This document shows positions 1 to 10,813 of a stretch of DNA of 64,000 bases, in pieces; positions within the stretch are counted from its first letter, which is position 1; each line of letters opens with the position of its first letter. Position numbers and translations under genes: made by a program. The stretch covers positions 2,045,081-2,109,080 of the forward strand of contig NZ_JACMYH010000001.1 in assembly GCF_014235765.1 (NCBI RefSeq). Direction: 5' to 3'. Source of the DNA: Pseudomonas baltica (GTDB lineage Bacteria > Pseudomonadota > Gammaproteobacteria > Pseudomonadales > Pseudomonadaceae). The notes beneath the pieces were generated by a model, which was given only the letters and a program-made list of their open reading frames with translations, did no database searches and was not told the DNA's origin.

Positions 1-99
1 ATTTGCCTGGAGCCCTTGCAGCCTGTGACTTTGGGAAATCTGGCAACCATCTTGCTAAGTAACCCTCATTGCTGAACCCCAAATCATTGCGGAGTTTCC

Positions 100-477
100 A
101 TGAGCGAGTTGCGTTTCACCGTCGAACACGAATGGCTACGCCTCGAAGCCGACGGTAGCGTCAAGGTCGGTATCACCCCATTTGCCCAGAATGCTTTGGG
201 CGACGTGGTCTTCGTGCAGTTGCCCGAACTGGCCCGCCATGCGCGCGATGCCGAGGTTTCGGTGCTGGAATCGGTGAAGGCCGCCAGCAGCATCAACATG
301 CCCCTGGATGGCGAGATCGTCGAAGTCAACGCTGCACTCGATGCGGCTCCGGAACTGGTCAACCAGGACCCACTGGCCCGGGGCTGGTTCTTCCGGTTCA
401 TTCCCGACGACCTCGAACAGGTTCGCGCCTTGCTCGACCAGACCGCCTACGACAACCTGATCGCCGCCCAAGGCTGA
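100..477 (+). CDS. gcvH: Glycine cleavage system H protein
   Basis: Lipoyl carrier of the glycine cleavage complex. It shuttles the aminomethyl group from the P protein to the T protein and is reoxidised by the L protein, in the cytoplasm. The 125-residue product has the normal family length. The lipoylation motif ESVKAAS is present, with the modified lysine at about residue 60. The start is supported by a GCGGAG ribosome site seven bases upstream. gcvP begins nine bases after the stop and gcvT follows, so this is the first gene of a gcv operon. The 99 bases before it hold the presumed promoter, but no clear consensus was recognised. Pseudomonads often carry two gcv sets; this gene order matches the set near lptFG/pepA. 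Confidence 0.97.
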   Translation: MSELRFTVEHEWLRLEADGSVKVGITPFAQNALGDVVFVQLPELARHARDAEVSVLESVKAASSINMPLDGEIVEVNAALDAAPELVNQDPLARGWFFRFIPDDLEQVRALLDQTAYDNLIAAQG

Positions 478-486
478 GGACCCACC

Positions 487-3348
487 ATGACTCGCGCCAT
501 TGCATTGCACACCGACAACGAATTCATCGCCCGCCACATCGGCCCGGGCCCGGCCGACGAGCAGGCCATGCTCGACTTCCTGGGCTTCGACAGCCTCGAT
601 GCCCTGAGCGCCAGCGTTATCCCCGAAAGCATCAAGGGCACCAGCGTGCTCGGTCTCTCTGCCGGGCAGAGCGAAGCCGATGCCCTTGCCGCGATCAAGG
701 CCATCGCCCAGCAGAACCAACTGTTCAAGAACTACATCGGCCAGGGCTACTACAACACCCACACGCCGGCGCCGATCCTGCGCAACCTGTTGGAGAACCC
801 CGCCTGGTACACGGCCTACACGCCGTATCAGCCGGAGATTTCCCAAGGCCGTCTGGAGGCGCTGCTCAACTTCCAGACCTTGATCAGCGACCTGACCGGA
901 CTGCCCATCGCCAATGCCTCGTTGCTCGATGAAGCGACCGCCGCCGCCGAGGCCATGACCTTCTGCAAACGGCTGAGCAAGAACAAGAACAGCCAGCGCT
1001 TCTTCGCCTCCAGCCATTGCCATCCACAGACCCTGGCCGTGCTGATCACCCGCGCCGAGCCGCTGGGTATCGAAGTGGTCATCGGCGACGAGCATGAGCT
1101 CGCCGACACCGACGGTTTCTTCGGCGCTCTGCTGCAGTATCCCGCCAGTAACGGCGACATTTTCGACTACCGTGAACTGGTAGAGCGCTTTCATGCTGGC
1201 AATGCCCTGGTAGCCGTAGCGGCTGACCTGCTCGCCCTGACGCTGCTCAGCCCTCCGGGCGAATTCGGTGCCGACGTCGCCATCGGCAGCGCCCAGCGTT
1301 TCGGCGTGCCACTGGGTTTCGGTGGCCCACACGCGGCGTACTTTTCCACCCGCGACAGCTTCAAGCGCGACATGCCTGGGCGCTTGGTCGGCGTGTCGGT
1401 GGATCGCCATGGCAAGAGCGCGCTCCGCCTGGCCATGCAGACCCGTGAACAGCACATCCGTCGCGAGAAGGCCACCAGCAACATCTGCACGGCCCAGGTG
1501 CTGCTGGCCAACATCGCCAGCATGTACGCGGTCTACCACGGCCCGGCCGGCCTGATCCAGATCGCGCGACGCACCCACCAGCTCACTGCCATCCTGGCAC
1601 GTGGCCTGACCCAATTGGGCGTGCGCGTGGAGCAGCAACACTTCTTCGACACCCTGACCCTGGCCACCGGCGGCGCGACCGAGCGCCTGCACGAGCAGGC
1701 CCGGGCTGCAGGCATCAACCTGCGCGAAGTCGACGCGCAGCGCGTGGGCATCTCGCTGGACGAAACCACCCGCCAGGCCGACGTGGAAGCCTTGTGGCAG
1801 CTGTTCCACAACGCAAGCACGCAGGTGGTATTCCAGACCCTGGCCGATGAGGTCGGCGATCAACTGCCCGAGCCGCTGTTGCGCCAGTCGGCGATCCTGC
1901 AGCATCCGGTGTTCAATCGCTATCACTCGGAAACCGAGCTGATGCGCTACCTGCGCCGCCTGGCCGACAAGGACCTGGCCCTGGATCGCACCATGATCCC
2001 ACTGGGCTCCTGCACCATGAAGCTCAATGCCGCCAGCGAAATGATCCCGGTGACCTGGGCCGAGTTCGGCCAGTTGCACCCTTTCGCACCGGCCGCGCAG
2101 AGCCGGGGCTATCAGTTACTGACCGACGAACTGGAGAGCATGCTGTGCGCGGCCACCGGCTACGATTCCGTGTCACTGCAACCCAACGCCGGCTCCCAAG
2201 GTGAATACGCCGGCTTGCTGGCCATTCGGGCCTACCACCAGAGCCGCGGCGAAGCGCACCGCGACATCTGCCTGATTCCATCCTCGGCGCACGGCACCAA
2301 TCCGGCGACCGCGCACATGGCCGGGATGCGCGTCGTGGTCACTGCCTGCGATGCACGCGGCAACGTCGACATCGAAGACCTGCGCGCCAAGGCCATCGAG
2401 CACGGTGACAAGCTCGCCGCACTGATGATCACCTACCCGTCCACCCATGGCGTGTTCGAGGAAGGCATCCGCGAGATCTGCGCGATCATTCATGACCACG
2501 GTGGCCAGGTGTACATCGATGGCGCCAACATGAACGCCATGGTCGGCCTGTGCGCACCGGGCAAGTTCGGCGGCGACGTGTCCCACCTGAACCTGCACAA
2601 GACCTTCTGCATTCCCCATGGCGGTGGCGGCCCAGGTGTCGGCCCGATTGGCGTGAAAGCGCACCTGGCGCCGTTTCTGCCCGGCCATGCCGCGCTGGAG
2701 CGCAAACAGGGCGCGGTCTGCGCGGCCCCGTTCGGCAGCGCCAGCATCCTGCCGATCACCTGGATGTACATTCGCATGATGGGCGGCGACGGTCTCAAGC
2801 GTGCTTCCCAGGTGGCCATCCTCAACGCCAACTACATTGCCCGGCGCCTGGAACAGCACTACCCGATCCTCTATGCCGGCAGCAACGGACTGGTGGCCCA
2901 CGAGTGCATCCTCGACGTACGCCCGCTCAAGGACAGCAGCGGCATCAGCGTCGACGACGTCGCCAAGCGCCTGATCGACTTCGGCTTCCATGCTCCGACC
3001 ATGTCGTTCCCGGTGGCAGGTACCTTGATGATCGAGCCGACCGAAAGCGAGTCGCTGGAAGAACTCGATCGGTTCTGCAACGCCATGATCCAGATCCGCG
3101 AAGAGATTCGCGCGGTCGAGGAAGGCCGTCTGGATCGCGAAGACAATCCGTTGAAGAATGCGCCGCACACCGCCGCCGAACTGGTCGGTGAGTGGACCCA
3201 CGCCTACAGCCGCGAACAGGCGGTCTACCCGCTGCCGACGCTGCAGGAAAACAAGTACTGGCCACCTGTAGGTCGGGTCGACAACGTTTTCGGCGATCGC
3301 AACCTGGTGTGCGCCTGCCCTTCCATCGAAGCCTATCAGCAAGCGTGA
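487..3348 (+). CDS. gcvP: Glycine dehydrogenase (decarboxylating), P protein
   Basis: PLP-dependent enzyme that decarboxylates glycine and passes the aminomethyl group to lipoylated GcvH. At 953 residues it is the full-length single-chain form, with the two tandem PLP-transferase-like halves fused. The PLP-binding lysine lies in the motif [17 protein letters not shown], at about residue 705. It follows gcvH by nine bases and is surely co-transcribed with it. Downstream a 55-base gap with a strong hairpin separates it from gcvT. In P. aeruginosa and P. putida the equivalent cluster carries sdaA (and in the former glyA) between gcvP and gcvT; here they are absent. Confidence 0.98.
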   Translation: MTRAIALHTDNEFIARHIGPGPADEQAMLDFLGFDSLDALSASVIPESIKGTSVLGLSAGQSEADALAAIKAIAQQNQLFKNYIGQGYYNTHTPAPILRNLLENPAWYTAYTPYQPEISQGRLEALLNFQTLISDLTGLPIANASLLDEATAAAEAMTFCKRLSKNKNSQRFFASSHCHPQTLAVLITRAEPLGIEVVIGDEHELADTDGFFGALLQYPASNGDIFDYRELVERFHAGNALVAVAADLLALTLLSPPGEFGADVAIGSAQRFGVPLGFGGPHAAYFSTRDSFKRDMPGRLVGVSVDRHGKSALRLAMQTREQHIRREKATSNICTAQVLLANIASMYAVYHGPAGLIQIARRTHQLTAILARGLTQLGVRVEQQHFFDTLTLATGGATERLHEQARAAGINLREVDAQRVGISLDETTRQADVEALWQLFHNASTQVVFQTLADEVGDQLPEPLLRQSAILQHPVFNRYHSETELMRYLRRLADKDLALDRTMIPLGSCTMKLNAASEMIPVTWAEFGQLHPFAPAAQSRGYQLLTDELESMLCAATGYDSVSLQPNAGSQGEYAGLLAIRAYHQSRGEAHRDICLIPSSAHGTNPATAHMAGMRVVVTACDARGNVDIEDLRAKAIEHGDKLAALMITYPSTHGVFEEGIREICAIIHDHGGQVYIDGANMNAMVGLCAPGKFGGDVSHLNLHKTFCIPHGGGGPGVGPIGVKAHLAPFLPGHAALERKQGAVCAAPFGSASILPITWMYIRMMGGDGLKRASQVAILNANYIARRLEQHYPILYAGSNGLVAHECILDVRPLKDSSGISVDDVAKRLIDFGFHAPTMSFPVAGTLMIEPTESESLEELDRFCNAMIQIREEIRAVEEGRLDREDNPLKNAPHTAAELVGEWTHAYSREQAVYPLPTLQENKYWPPVGRVDNVFGDRNLVCACPSIEAYQQA

Positions 3349-3355
3349 CGACTGC

Positions 3356-3382
3356 GGCGCGCAGCGTTTATCGCTGCGCGCC
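3356..3382 (+). other. Intercistronic hairpin between gcvP and gcvT
   Basis: A perfect 11-bp stem (GGCGCGCAGCG paired with CGCTGCGCGCC) closes a five-base TTTAT loop and lies eight bases after the gcvP stop codon. No T-run follows, so it is not a classic Rho-independent terminator. It could stabilise the gcvHP message, partly attenuate gcvT expression, or simply mark a past rearrangement. Function is inferred only. Confidence 0.6.
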
Positions 3383-3403
3383 CCGCCTCGCAAGGAACGA
3401 AAA

Positions 3404-4528
3404 ATGTCCGATGCCACTCTGCAAAAAACACCCCTGCACGCGCTGCACCTGGAACTGGGCGCGCGCATGGTGCCGTTCGCCGGCTACGACATGCCGGTAC
3501 AGTATCCGCTGGGCGTGATGAAGGAGCACCGCCACACCCGTGCCCAGGCCGGGCTGTTCGACGTGTCGCACATGGGCCAGATTCGCCTGACCGGCGCCGA
3601 TGCCGCCAAGGCACTGGAGACGCTGGTGCCGGTGGACATCATCGACCTGCCCGTGGGCATGCAGCGCTATGCCATGTTCACCAATGAACAAGGCGGCATT
3701 CTCGACGATCTGATGGTGGCGAACCTGGGCAACGACACCTTGCTGCTGGTGGTCAACGCCGCCTGCAGGGATCAGGACCTTGCCCATCTGCAACGCCATC
3801 TGCACGGTCACTGCGAAATCGAGGCGTTGTTCGACGCACGCGCGCTTTTGGCACTGCAGGGGCCAGCAGCGGTAACGGTGCTGGCACGCCTGGCGCCGGA
3901 AGTCGCAGACATGACCTTCATGCAGTTCGCCAGCGTGAAGCTGCTGGGCGTTGAGTGCTACGTGAGTCGCTCGGGCTACACCGGCGAAGACGGCTTCGAG
4001 ATTTCCGTGCCCAGCAGCGAGGCAGAAGCGCTTGCGCGCGCCTTGCTGGCCGAGCCTGAAGTGGAACCGATCGGCCTGGGCGCACGCGATTCGCTGCGCC
4101 TGGAGGCGGGCCTGTGCCTGTATGGCCATGACATGGACAGCGAGACATCGCCGATTGCGGCCAGCCTGCTGTGGGCCATCTCCAAGGCGCGCCGTGCCGA
4201 GGGTGCGCGCGCCGGTGGCTTCCCAGGTGCTGACATCATCTTTGCCCAGCAACGCGAAGGCGTTGCACGCAAGCGCGTCGGCCTGCTGCCGCAGGATCGC
4301 ACTCCAGTGCGCGAAGGTGCGTCGATCATCAACGCTCAAGGAGTGGAAGTCGGCCGCGTGTGCAGCGGCGGGTTCGGCCCGACACTGGACGCGCCGGTTG
4401 CCATGGGCTACGTCGACGCCAGCGCCGCTGCCTTGGATAACGAACTGCAGGCCATCGTGCGTGGCAAGCCTGTGCCCTTGAAAGTTGCCAAGATGCCCTT
4501 CGTTGCTCAACGCTATTATCGTGGGTGA
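3404..4528 (+). CDS. gcvT: Glycine cleavage system aminomethyltransferase, T protein
   Basis: Transfers the methylene group from aminomethyl-lipoyl-GcvH to tetrahydrofolate, releasing ammonia. The 374-residue length is normal for GcvT. Family landmarks include an N-terminal segment ending in DVSHMGQ and the folate-binding region with SRSGYTGEDGFEI. An AAGGAA ribosome site precedes the ATG. It is the third gene of gcvHPT and is followed by a 420-bp gap before the cold-shock gene. Confidence 0.97.
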   Translation: MSDATLQKTPLHALHLELGARMVPFAGYDMPVQYPLGVMKEHRHTRAQAGLFDVSHMGQIRLTGADAAKALETLVPVDIIDLPVGMQRYAMFTNEQGGILDDLMVANLGNDTLLLVVNAACRDQDLAHLQRHLHGHCEIEALFDARALLALQGPAAVTVLARLAPEVADMTFMQFASVKLLGVECYVSRSGYTGEDGFEISVPSSEAEALARALLAEPEVEPIGLGARDSLRLEAGLCLYGHDMDSETSPIAASLLWAISKARRAEGARAGGFPGADIIFAQQREGVARKRVGLLPQDRTPVREGASIINAQGVEVGRVCSGGFGPTLDAPVAMGYVDASAAALDNELQAIVRGKPVPLKVAKMPFVAQRYYRG

Positions 4529-4586
4529 ATGAAAGACCGGATATCCCTGCGAGTGCGCAAACAGTCGCTGCTGGTAGATAAAAACT

Positions 4587-4609
4587 ATGACGCATCTATA
4601 AAGCGTCAT
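4587..4609. other. Inverted repeat in the gcvT-csp intergenic region
   Basis: ATGACGC and GCGTCAT form a perfect 7-bp inverted repeat around a nine-base AT-rich spacer, 58 bases after gcvT. On the minus strand it is followed by AGTTTTTAT; on the plus strand no T-run follows. It could be a weak bidirectional terminator or an operator-like palindrome. The rest of 4610-4756 shows no gene. Confidence 0.3.
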
Positions 4610-4756
4610 GGTTCCACCGCAATTCGGCCCATGATTGCCACTGCTTGAATCCATTGGCGTCAAGGGAATACAACGTCGTGCACGATCGTGGAGCAACGCG
4701 GCGGATACGGCCTTAAATGCGGCAAAAAAAGCTCGAAATGCGCAGGTTGCGAGGGC

Positions 4757-4786
4757 TTGTTTTTCTCGCTGAAGTTAGCGTAAAGT
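4757..4786 (+). promoter_or_regulatory. Candidate sigma-70 promoter of the cold-shock gene
   Basis: TTGTTT and TAAAGT are spaced by 18 bases. If used, this gives a 5' untranslated leader of about 155 bases, in keeping with the long leaders of cspA-type messages. A short palindrome (TTTCATGTGAAA) lies in the leader near 4898. No start-site data, so this is a guess from sequence. Confidence 0.3.
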
Positions 4787-4948
4787 TTCTCCACTGTGTT
4801 TGCATGGGTCGCTTGGATCGTGACCTGGGCAGTAGCTCTGATCATTGCTACAACCCGTTCGACGTCTCTTACTTTCCTGCAAATCAGCCCAGTACTCTTT
4901 CATGTGAAAGACGCTGTTAATAATTCTAGGTTTCAAGGAAATTAAGCT

Positions 4949-5161
4949 ATGTCGAATCGTCAAAGCGGTACCGTCAAGTGGTTCAACGACGAAAAAGGTT
5001 TTGGTTTCATCACCCCTGAGAGCGGCCCGGACCTGTTCGTACACTTCCGCGCCATTCAGGGCAACGGCTTCAAAAGCCTGAAGGAAGGCCAGAAGGTCAC
5101 CTTCGTTGCCGTGCAGGGCCAGAAAGGCCTGCAGGCTGACGAGGTTCAAGCCGAGGCTTGA
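4949..5161 (+). CDS. Cold-shock domain protein (CspA family)
   Basis: Small single-domain nucleic-acid chaperone of 70 residues that melts RNA structure at low temperature or in stationary phase. RNP1 (KGFGFIT) and an RNP2-like segment (LFVHFRAI) are both present, and the protein opens with [15 protein letters not shown], the hallmark of the family. AAGGAA precedes the start. A strong terminator follows immediately, so it is transcribed alone. Which of the several Pseudomonas csp/cap paralogues this is cannot be settled from sequence reading. Confidence 0.96.
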   Translation: MSNRQSGTVKWFNDEKGFGFITPESGPDLFVHFRAIQGNGFKSLKEGQKVTFVAVQGQKGLQADEVQAEA

Positions 5162-5175
5162 TTCGAGCGTCGCCG

Positions 5176-5210
5176 AAAAGCCCCAGCGCTGATAGCCTGG
5201 GGCTTTTTTT
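5176..5210 (+). terminator. Rho-independent terminator of the cold-shock gene
   Basis: Stem AGCCCCAG/CTGGGGCT with a ten-base loop, followed by a run of seven T residues, 15 bases after the stop codon. Confidence 0.92.
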
Positions 5211-5258
5211 GTGGCCGCTCGGCCGACGTGACCGGCCAATTCTGCCCAAGGATCTTCG

Positions 5259-5750
5259 ATGGCGCCCATTGCAGCGCACAACCTGCAGCCGATACCGGCG
5301 AGCCTGGCTCGGCGCCTGGCCGCAGCGACCTACGACCTGATCCTGTGTCTGGCGCTGCTGATGGCTGCCGCCGCGCTGTACAAGCTGGCCCAGATGGGTT
5401 GGTACGGTGAGGCCCGTCTGCGCGTCCTTTCCGAGGCGGGTGCGCTGGATCGCGATCCATGGCTGTCGCTGCTGCTGACGAGCCTGTCGTTCGCCTTCTT
5501 CGCTCGTTTCTGGACCCATGGCGGACAGACCTTGGGTATGCAGGCCTGGGGCATTCGCGTGCAGAACGTCGACGGCAGCACCGTCAGCCTCGGCCAGGCG
5601 CTGCTGCGCTTCGTGCTGGCACTGCTGTCCTGGCTGTGCCTGGGGCTCGGTTGGTGGTGGATGCTGATCGAGCGCCGCCAGCGCACCTGGCACGACCTGG
5701 GTTCAGGTAGCCAGGTCGTGCGGGTTGCCAAAGAAAAAACCGGCCACTGA
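5259..5750 (+). CDS. RDD family membrane protein
   Basis: Protein of 163 residues with the RDD signature: near the N-terminus the Arg-Arg-...-Asp-Leu pattern (LARRLAAATYDLILCLALLM) opens a first membrane helix. Two further hydrophobic stretches follow (about residues 67-85 and 113-135). The C-terminus is basic and cytoplasmic-looking. RDD proteins are inner-membrane proteins of mostly unknown function; some have been linked to ion transport. Its last codons overlap the terminator of the convergent lptFG operon. Confidence 0.85.
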   Translation: MAPIAAHNLQPIPASLARRLAAATYDLILCLALLMAAAALYKLAQMGWYGEARLRVLSEAGALDRDPWLSLLLTSLSFAFFARFWTHGGQTLGMQAWGIRVQNVDGSTVSLGQALLRFVLALLSWLCLGLGWWWMLIERRQRTWHDLGSGSQVVRVAKEKTGH

Positions 5751-5760
5751 GGGCCGGTTC
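5733..5760 (-). terminator. Rho-independent terminator of lptF-lptG
   Basis: AACCGGCC/GGCCGGTT stem with a six-base loop. Read on the minus strand it is followed by six T residues. It lies 19 bases beyond the lptG stop and overlaps the 3' end of the RDD gene, including its stop codon. Confidence 0.88.
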
Positions 5761-5778
5761 GAAGGTGATCGCCAGGCG

Positions 5779-6840
5779 CTAGCCGGCGCGTCGCAGCAGC
5801 CAGAGTCCCGCCACCGCGCAGATCGCCGCAGGCAACACCACCGCCAGTAGCGGCGGAAAGCCAAACACCAGGCTCGAAGGCCCGAGCAGGTCCTGGGCAA
5901 TGCGGAACACGAAGCCCACCAGCACACCGGTGAACACGCGCTGGCCCAGGGTGACCGAGCGCAACGGACCGAAGATGAAGGAGATGGCCATCAACACCAA
6001 TGCCGCCGTTACCAGCGGCTGCAGCACCTTGACCCAGAACGCCAACCAGTACTGACCGTTGTTGAGGCCCTGGTCGGCTAGGTAGTGGATGTACCCCCAC
6101 AGCCCGGAGATGGACAACGCTTCGGGTGCGACGATGACGGTGCTGAGCAACTGAGGTGTCAGGGAAACATCCCAGCGCTCCTCGGGAGCCTTGACCACTT
6201 CGCTGCGATCGGCGTGAAACAGCGTGGTGGTGACCTCGCTCAACTGCCAGTGATCGCCGTCGTATTGCGCCTTGCGGGCAAAGCTGGCGCTGAGCATGTG
6301 GCGCTGATCATCGAAACGGTAGCGCGTCACCCCGTACAGCAGGCCGCGTGGCTGCACCGTGTTGATGTGGATGAACTCGTCACCCTGGCGGTGCCACATG
6401 CCGTGCTTGCCGCTTTGCGCATCGCCACTGCCCAGGGCCAGCGAGCGCTCGGCCTGAGCCTTGTTCTCTGCCGGCGGGGCGACGTATTCGCCCACCAGTA
6501 CGCCGACCACCATCAGCACCAGCATCGGCTTCATCACGGCCCAGACGATGCGCCCCACCGAGACGCCCGCCGCACGCATGATGGTCAACTCGCTGCTGCT
6601 GGCCAGGCTGCCGAGGCCGATCAGGCAGCCGATCAAAGCCGCCATCGGCAGCATGTCGTAGACCCGCCGCGGCGCGGTCAGGGCAACGTACTTGCCGGCA
6701 TCGAACAAGGTGTAGCTGTCGCTGATGTCGCCCATTTCGTCGATGAAGGCGAACAGCGAAGCCAGCCCGAGAATGATGCCCAGCACCGCGAGGATGGCGA
6801 CCGCCACGCTCTTGCCGATGTAGCGATCAAGCTTGACCAT
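5779..6840 (-). CDS. lptG: LPS export ABC transporter permease LptG
   Basis: Inner-membrane permease of LptB2FG, which extracts lipopolysaccharide from the inner membrane and pushes it along the Lpt bridge to the cell surface. The 353 residues show three N-terminal and three C-terminal membrane segments around a periplasmic jellyroll domain, the usual YjgP/YjgQ layout. It opens with VKLDRYIGKSVA, typical of LptG. Its start overlaps the end of lptF by 14 bases, so the two are translationally coupled. Confidence 0.97.
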   Translation of the reverse strand: MVKLDRYIGKSVAVAILAVLGIILGLASLFAFIDEMGDISDSYTLFDAGKYVALTAPRRVYDMLPMAALIGCLIGLGSLASSSELTIMRAAGVSVGRIVWAVMKPMLVLMVVGVLVGEYVAPPAENKAQAERSLALGSGDAQSGKHGMWHRQGDEFIHINTVQPRGLLYGVTRYRFDDQRHMLSASFARKAQYDGDHWQLSEVTTTLFHADRSEVVKAPEERWDVSLTPQLLSTVIVAPEALSISGLWGYIHYLADQGLNNGQYWLAFWVKVLQPLVTAALVLMAISFIFGPLRSVTLGQRVFTGVLVGFVFRIAQDLLGPSSLVFGFPPLLAVVLPAAICAVAGLWLLRRAG

Positions 6841-7951
6841 GGGTCACCCCCTTGGCGCGACGGCTGGCACGGGCCAGCTTCATCGGTTCCCAGTACATCA
6901 GCAGCAGGCCGATGGCCAGGAACAGCACGTGCACCCACCACATGCCCAGTGCTGCAGGCAGGCGGCCTTTTTCCATGGCGCTACGCGCGGCGATGAGCAG
7001 AGTCAGGTAGGCCATGTACAGGAGGATCGCCGGCAGCAGTTTGAGGAAGCGGCCCTGGCGCGGGTTGACCCGTGACAACGGGACCGCCATCAAGGTCACG
7101 ATGAATACCAGCACCGGCAGTGACAGGCGCCACTGCAGCTCGGCGCGCGGCCGTGGATCGGTGCTGCCCCATAGCTCGCCGGTGGGGATGGCTTCGCGGT
7201 CGGTGATGTCGCTGCTCACGTCGGGCTTGGGCAGGAGCACGCCATAGGTGTCGTACTGGATGGCGCGGTAGTTGGCCTCGCCCGGATTGCCGTCGTAGCG
7301 GAAGCCGTTTTCCAGGATCAGGTAGCGGTTGCCGTCGGCGCGCACTTCCTGGCGGCCCTTTTCAGCCACCAGCACGGAGATCCCGCGGTCCTTGGCCTTG
7401 TCCTGGGACATGCGCTTCTCGGAAATGAACACGCCGCTGAGATCGACGCGGTTTTCCGAGAGGCTCTGGGTGTAGGTCACCCGTGTGCCATCGCGCAGCG
7501 CCTGGAAGCGACCGGGCACCAGGGTGTCGAATTCGGTCATGGCGTCCTGCTGGTTGATGATCGTGGCGACCTGGGCAACGCCCTGCGGAGCCAGGCTCAG
7601 GCTCAACCACGCCACCAGCAGGGCGACCAGCGTCGCCGGAGCCAGGGTGATGGCCAACAGGCGCTGCTGGCTCATGCCGGTGGCGGAAAGCACGGTCATC
7701 TCGCTTTCCAGGTACAGCCGCCCATACGCCAGCAGGATGCCCAGGAACAGGCCCAGCGGCAGGATCAGTTGCAGGAAGCCCGGCAGGCGGAAGCCCATGA
7801 TCATGAACAGCACGCCGGGGTCCAGGATGCCGGACGCCGCCTGGGCCAGATACTTGATGAAGCGCCCGCTCATGATGATCACCAGGAGCACGGCACTCAC
7901 GGCGCTCATTGTGATCATGACCTCACGGGACAGATAACGGAAAACGATCAA
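6827..7951 (-). CDS. lptF: LPS export ABC transporter permease LptF
   Basis: Partner permease of LptG in LptB2FG. A TTG start at 7951 is chosen over the upstream ATG at 8083: it gives the family N-terminus (M)IVFRYLSREV and has GGAG eight bases upstream, whereas the longer reading adds 44 residues unlike the family. The product is 374 residues with six predicted membrane segments around a periplasmic domain. It is divergent from pepA across about 260 bp, an arrangement conserved in Pseudomonas. Confidence 0.95.
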   Translation of the reverse strand: MIVFRYLSREVMITMSAVSAVLLVIIMSGRFIKYLAQAASGILDPGVLFMIMGFRLPGFLQLILPLGLFLGILLAYGRLYLESEMTVLSATGMSQQRLLAITLAPATLVALLVAWLSLSLAPQGVAQVATIINQQDAMTEFDTLVPGRFQALRDGTRVTYTQSLSENRVDLSGVFISEKRMSQDKAKDRGISVLVAEKGRQEVRADGNRYLILENGFRYDGNPGEANYRAIQYDTYGVLLPKPDVSSDITDREAIPTGELWGSTDPRPRAELQWRLSLPVLVFIVTLMAVPLSRVNPRQGRFLKLLPAILLYMAYLTLLIAARSAMEKGRLPAALGMWWVHVLFLAIGLLLMYWEPMKLARASRRAKGVTHGQA

Positions 7952-8087
7952 ACCAGACACTCCAGGGTCGTCGCGCGCAGGCAGCCCGACAGGGGAACGT
8001 AGCAGCCAGGACAGGGGCCGGCCCGCTTGAGCGGGCCAGGTAAAAAGTCGCCGCATTATCCTGTGAAAGGCTGTGCCTGTCACTTAA

Positions 8088-9704
<1,617 letters not shown>

Positions 9705-9773
9705 TTGCCTACAGCCCGCGTCGCCCTCTGCTCTCGAAGAGGGCAACGCGGTCTCCCGCCCCAGGAACACACC

Positions 9774-10202
9774 ATGCCCCAAGTCGACTTCTATGTTCTG
9801 CCCACTCCCCTGCCCGCCGCACGCCTGGATTTCGCCTGCAAGTTGGCTGAAAAAGCCTGGCGGTTGGGCCACCGGGTGTACGTTCATTGCACCGACGCTG
9901 CCCAGCGCGAAGCACTGGACGCACGCCTGTGGAGTTTCAAGGGTGAAAGCTTCGTGCCCCACAGCCTTGAAGAGGATGGCCCTCACGCGCCCGTCACATT
10001 GGGCATCGCAGCCCAGGCGGCAGGCCATGACGATCTCCTGATCAATCTGGCCTTGAACGTTCCAGGCTTTGCCAGCCAGTTCGCGCGCGTTGCCGAAATC
10101 GTCGTCGAAGACCCTGCTATTCGTCAGGCCGCCCGGGAGAGTTTTCGTTTCTACCGTGAACAAGGCTATCCTCTGCAAGACCACCGCTTATCGCGACTTT
10201 GA
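9774..10202 (+). CDS. holC: DNA polymerase III subunit chi
   Basis: Clamp-loader accessory subunit that links single-strand-binding protein to the polymerase III holoenzyme through psi. The 142 residues open with PQVDFYVLPT and contain RVYVHCTDAAQREALD, typical of HolC. The start at 9774 is preceded by CCAGGAA and removes an unlike 23-residue extension. It lies 69 bases after pepA and directly before the small gene at 10210 and valS, a common pseudomonad order. Its partner psi is encoded near 58.5 kb in this window. Confidence 0.95.
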   Translation: MPQVDFYVLPTPLPAARLDFACKLAEKAWRLGHRVYVHCTDAAQREALDARLWSFKGESFVPHSLEEDGPHAPVTLGIAAQAAGHDDLLINLALNVPGFASQFARVAEIVVEDPAIRQAARESFRFYREQGYPLQDHRLSRL

Positions 10203-10209
10203 GCCCAAG

Positions 10210-10593
10210 ATGGACAACAACACCAAGCCTTTGCCCAAATCCGTACACCTGCTGGACGACCTCGAGTCGATCCGCAAGCTGCTCGGCGACGACACTCTGC
10301 AACCACCGTTGCTGACCGACGCCGTGGTTCGCAGCGAGCCCGAGGTGCCGTTGCTGTTCGAACTGCACGACGAACCCGTGGCCACTGCACCGGCGGCCCT
10401 GCCGTCGGAACCGGCAGCGGCACCCAGCCCGGCGCAGAATCGCCAGGATACCTTGTTGCACCTGGACGCCGAACTGCGCGCCGCGGCCCAGTTGATCATG
10501 CAGGATGTGATCGACGACTTCGCGCCTCACATCGAAACCGAAATCAAGCGCCGCCTCGAAGCGCGCATGGAAAGGTTGCTCAACCAGGGCTGA
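10210..10593 (+). CDS. Conserved hypothetical protein downstream of holC
   Basis: Protein of 127 residues starting seven bases after holC, so probably co-translated with it. The N-terminal half is acidic with a Pro/Ala-rich linker (about residues 58-76). The C-terminal third looks like an amphipathic helix (LRAAAQLIMQDVIDDFAPHI and what follows). Pseudomonads have a similar gene between holC and valS, sometimes annotated as polymerase III chi-related. No catalytic motif is visible and the function is unknown. Confidence 0.8.
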   Translation: MDNNTKPLPKSVHLLDDLESIRKLLGDDTLQPPLLTDAVVRSEPEVPLLFELHDEPVATAPAALPSEPAAAPSPAQNRQDTLLHLDAELRAAAQLIMQDVIDDFAPHIETEIKRRLEARMERLLNQG

Positions 10594-10604
10594 TACCCTC
10601 CCCC

Positions 10605-10730
10605 GCGCCTTCGTGGCCACGGACCGCTCGCCTACCACCGTAGGAGCGGTCATCGGCCGCGAAACAGGCGCTGCGGTGTGTCAGACATACCTGGTCGCGC
10701 CTTTCGCGGCCACCGACCGCTCCTACAGGG
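10605..10730. repeat. REP palindrome cluster between the holC-linked gene and valS
   Basis: Three family-A REP units in alternating orientation: 'ggccacggaccgctcgcc', 'gtaggagcggtcatcggccg' and 'cggccaccgaccgctcctac'. Extragenic and GC-rich. Such units can act on mRNA stability or local DNA topology; nothing here shows which. Confidence 0.85.
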
Positions 10731-10813
10731 TGCGCGTCCCTCCCATACCTGCCATATCCCCGCTATACTTCCCGGCTTTCTTTGAATAAATGCCTTATAG
10801 GGTCCCGCCGCGC

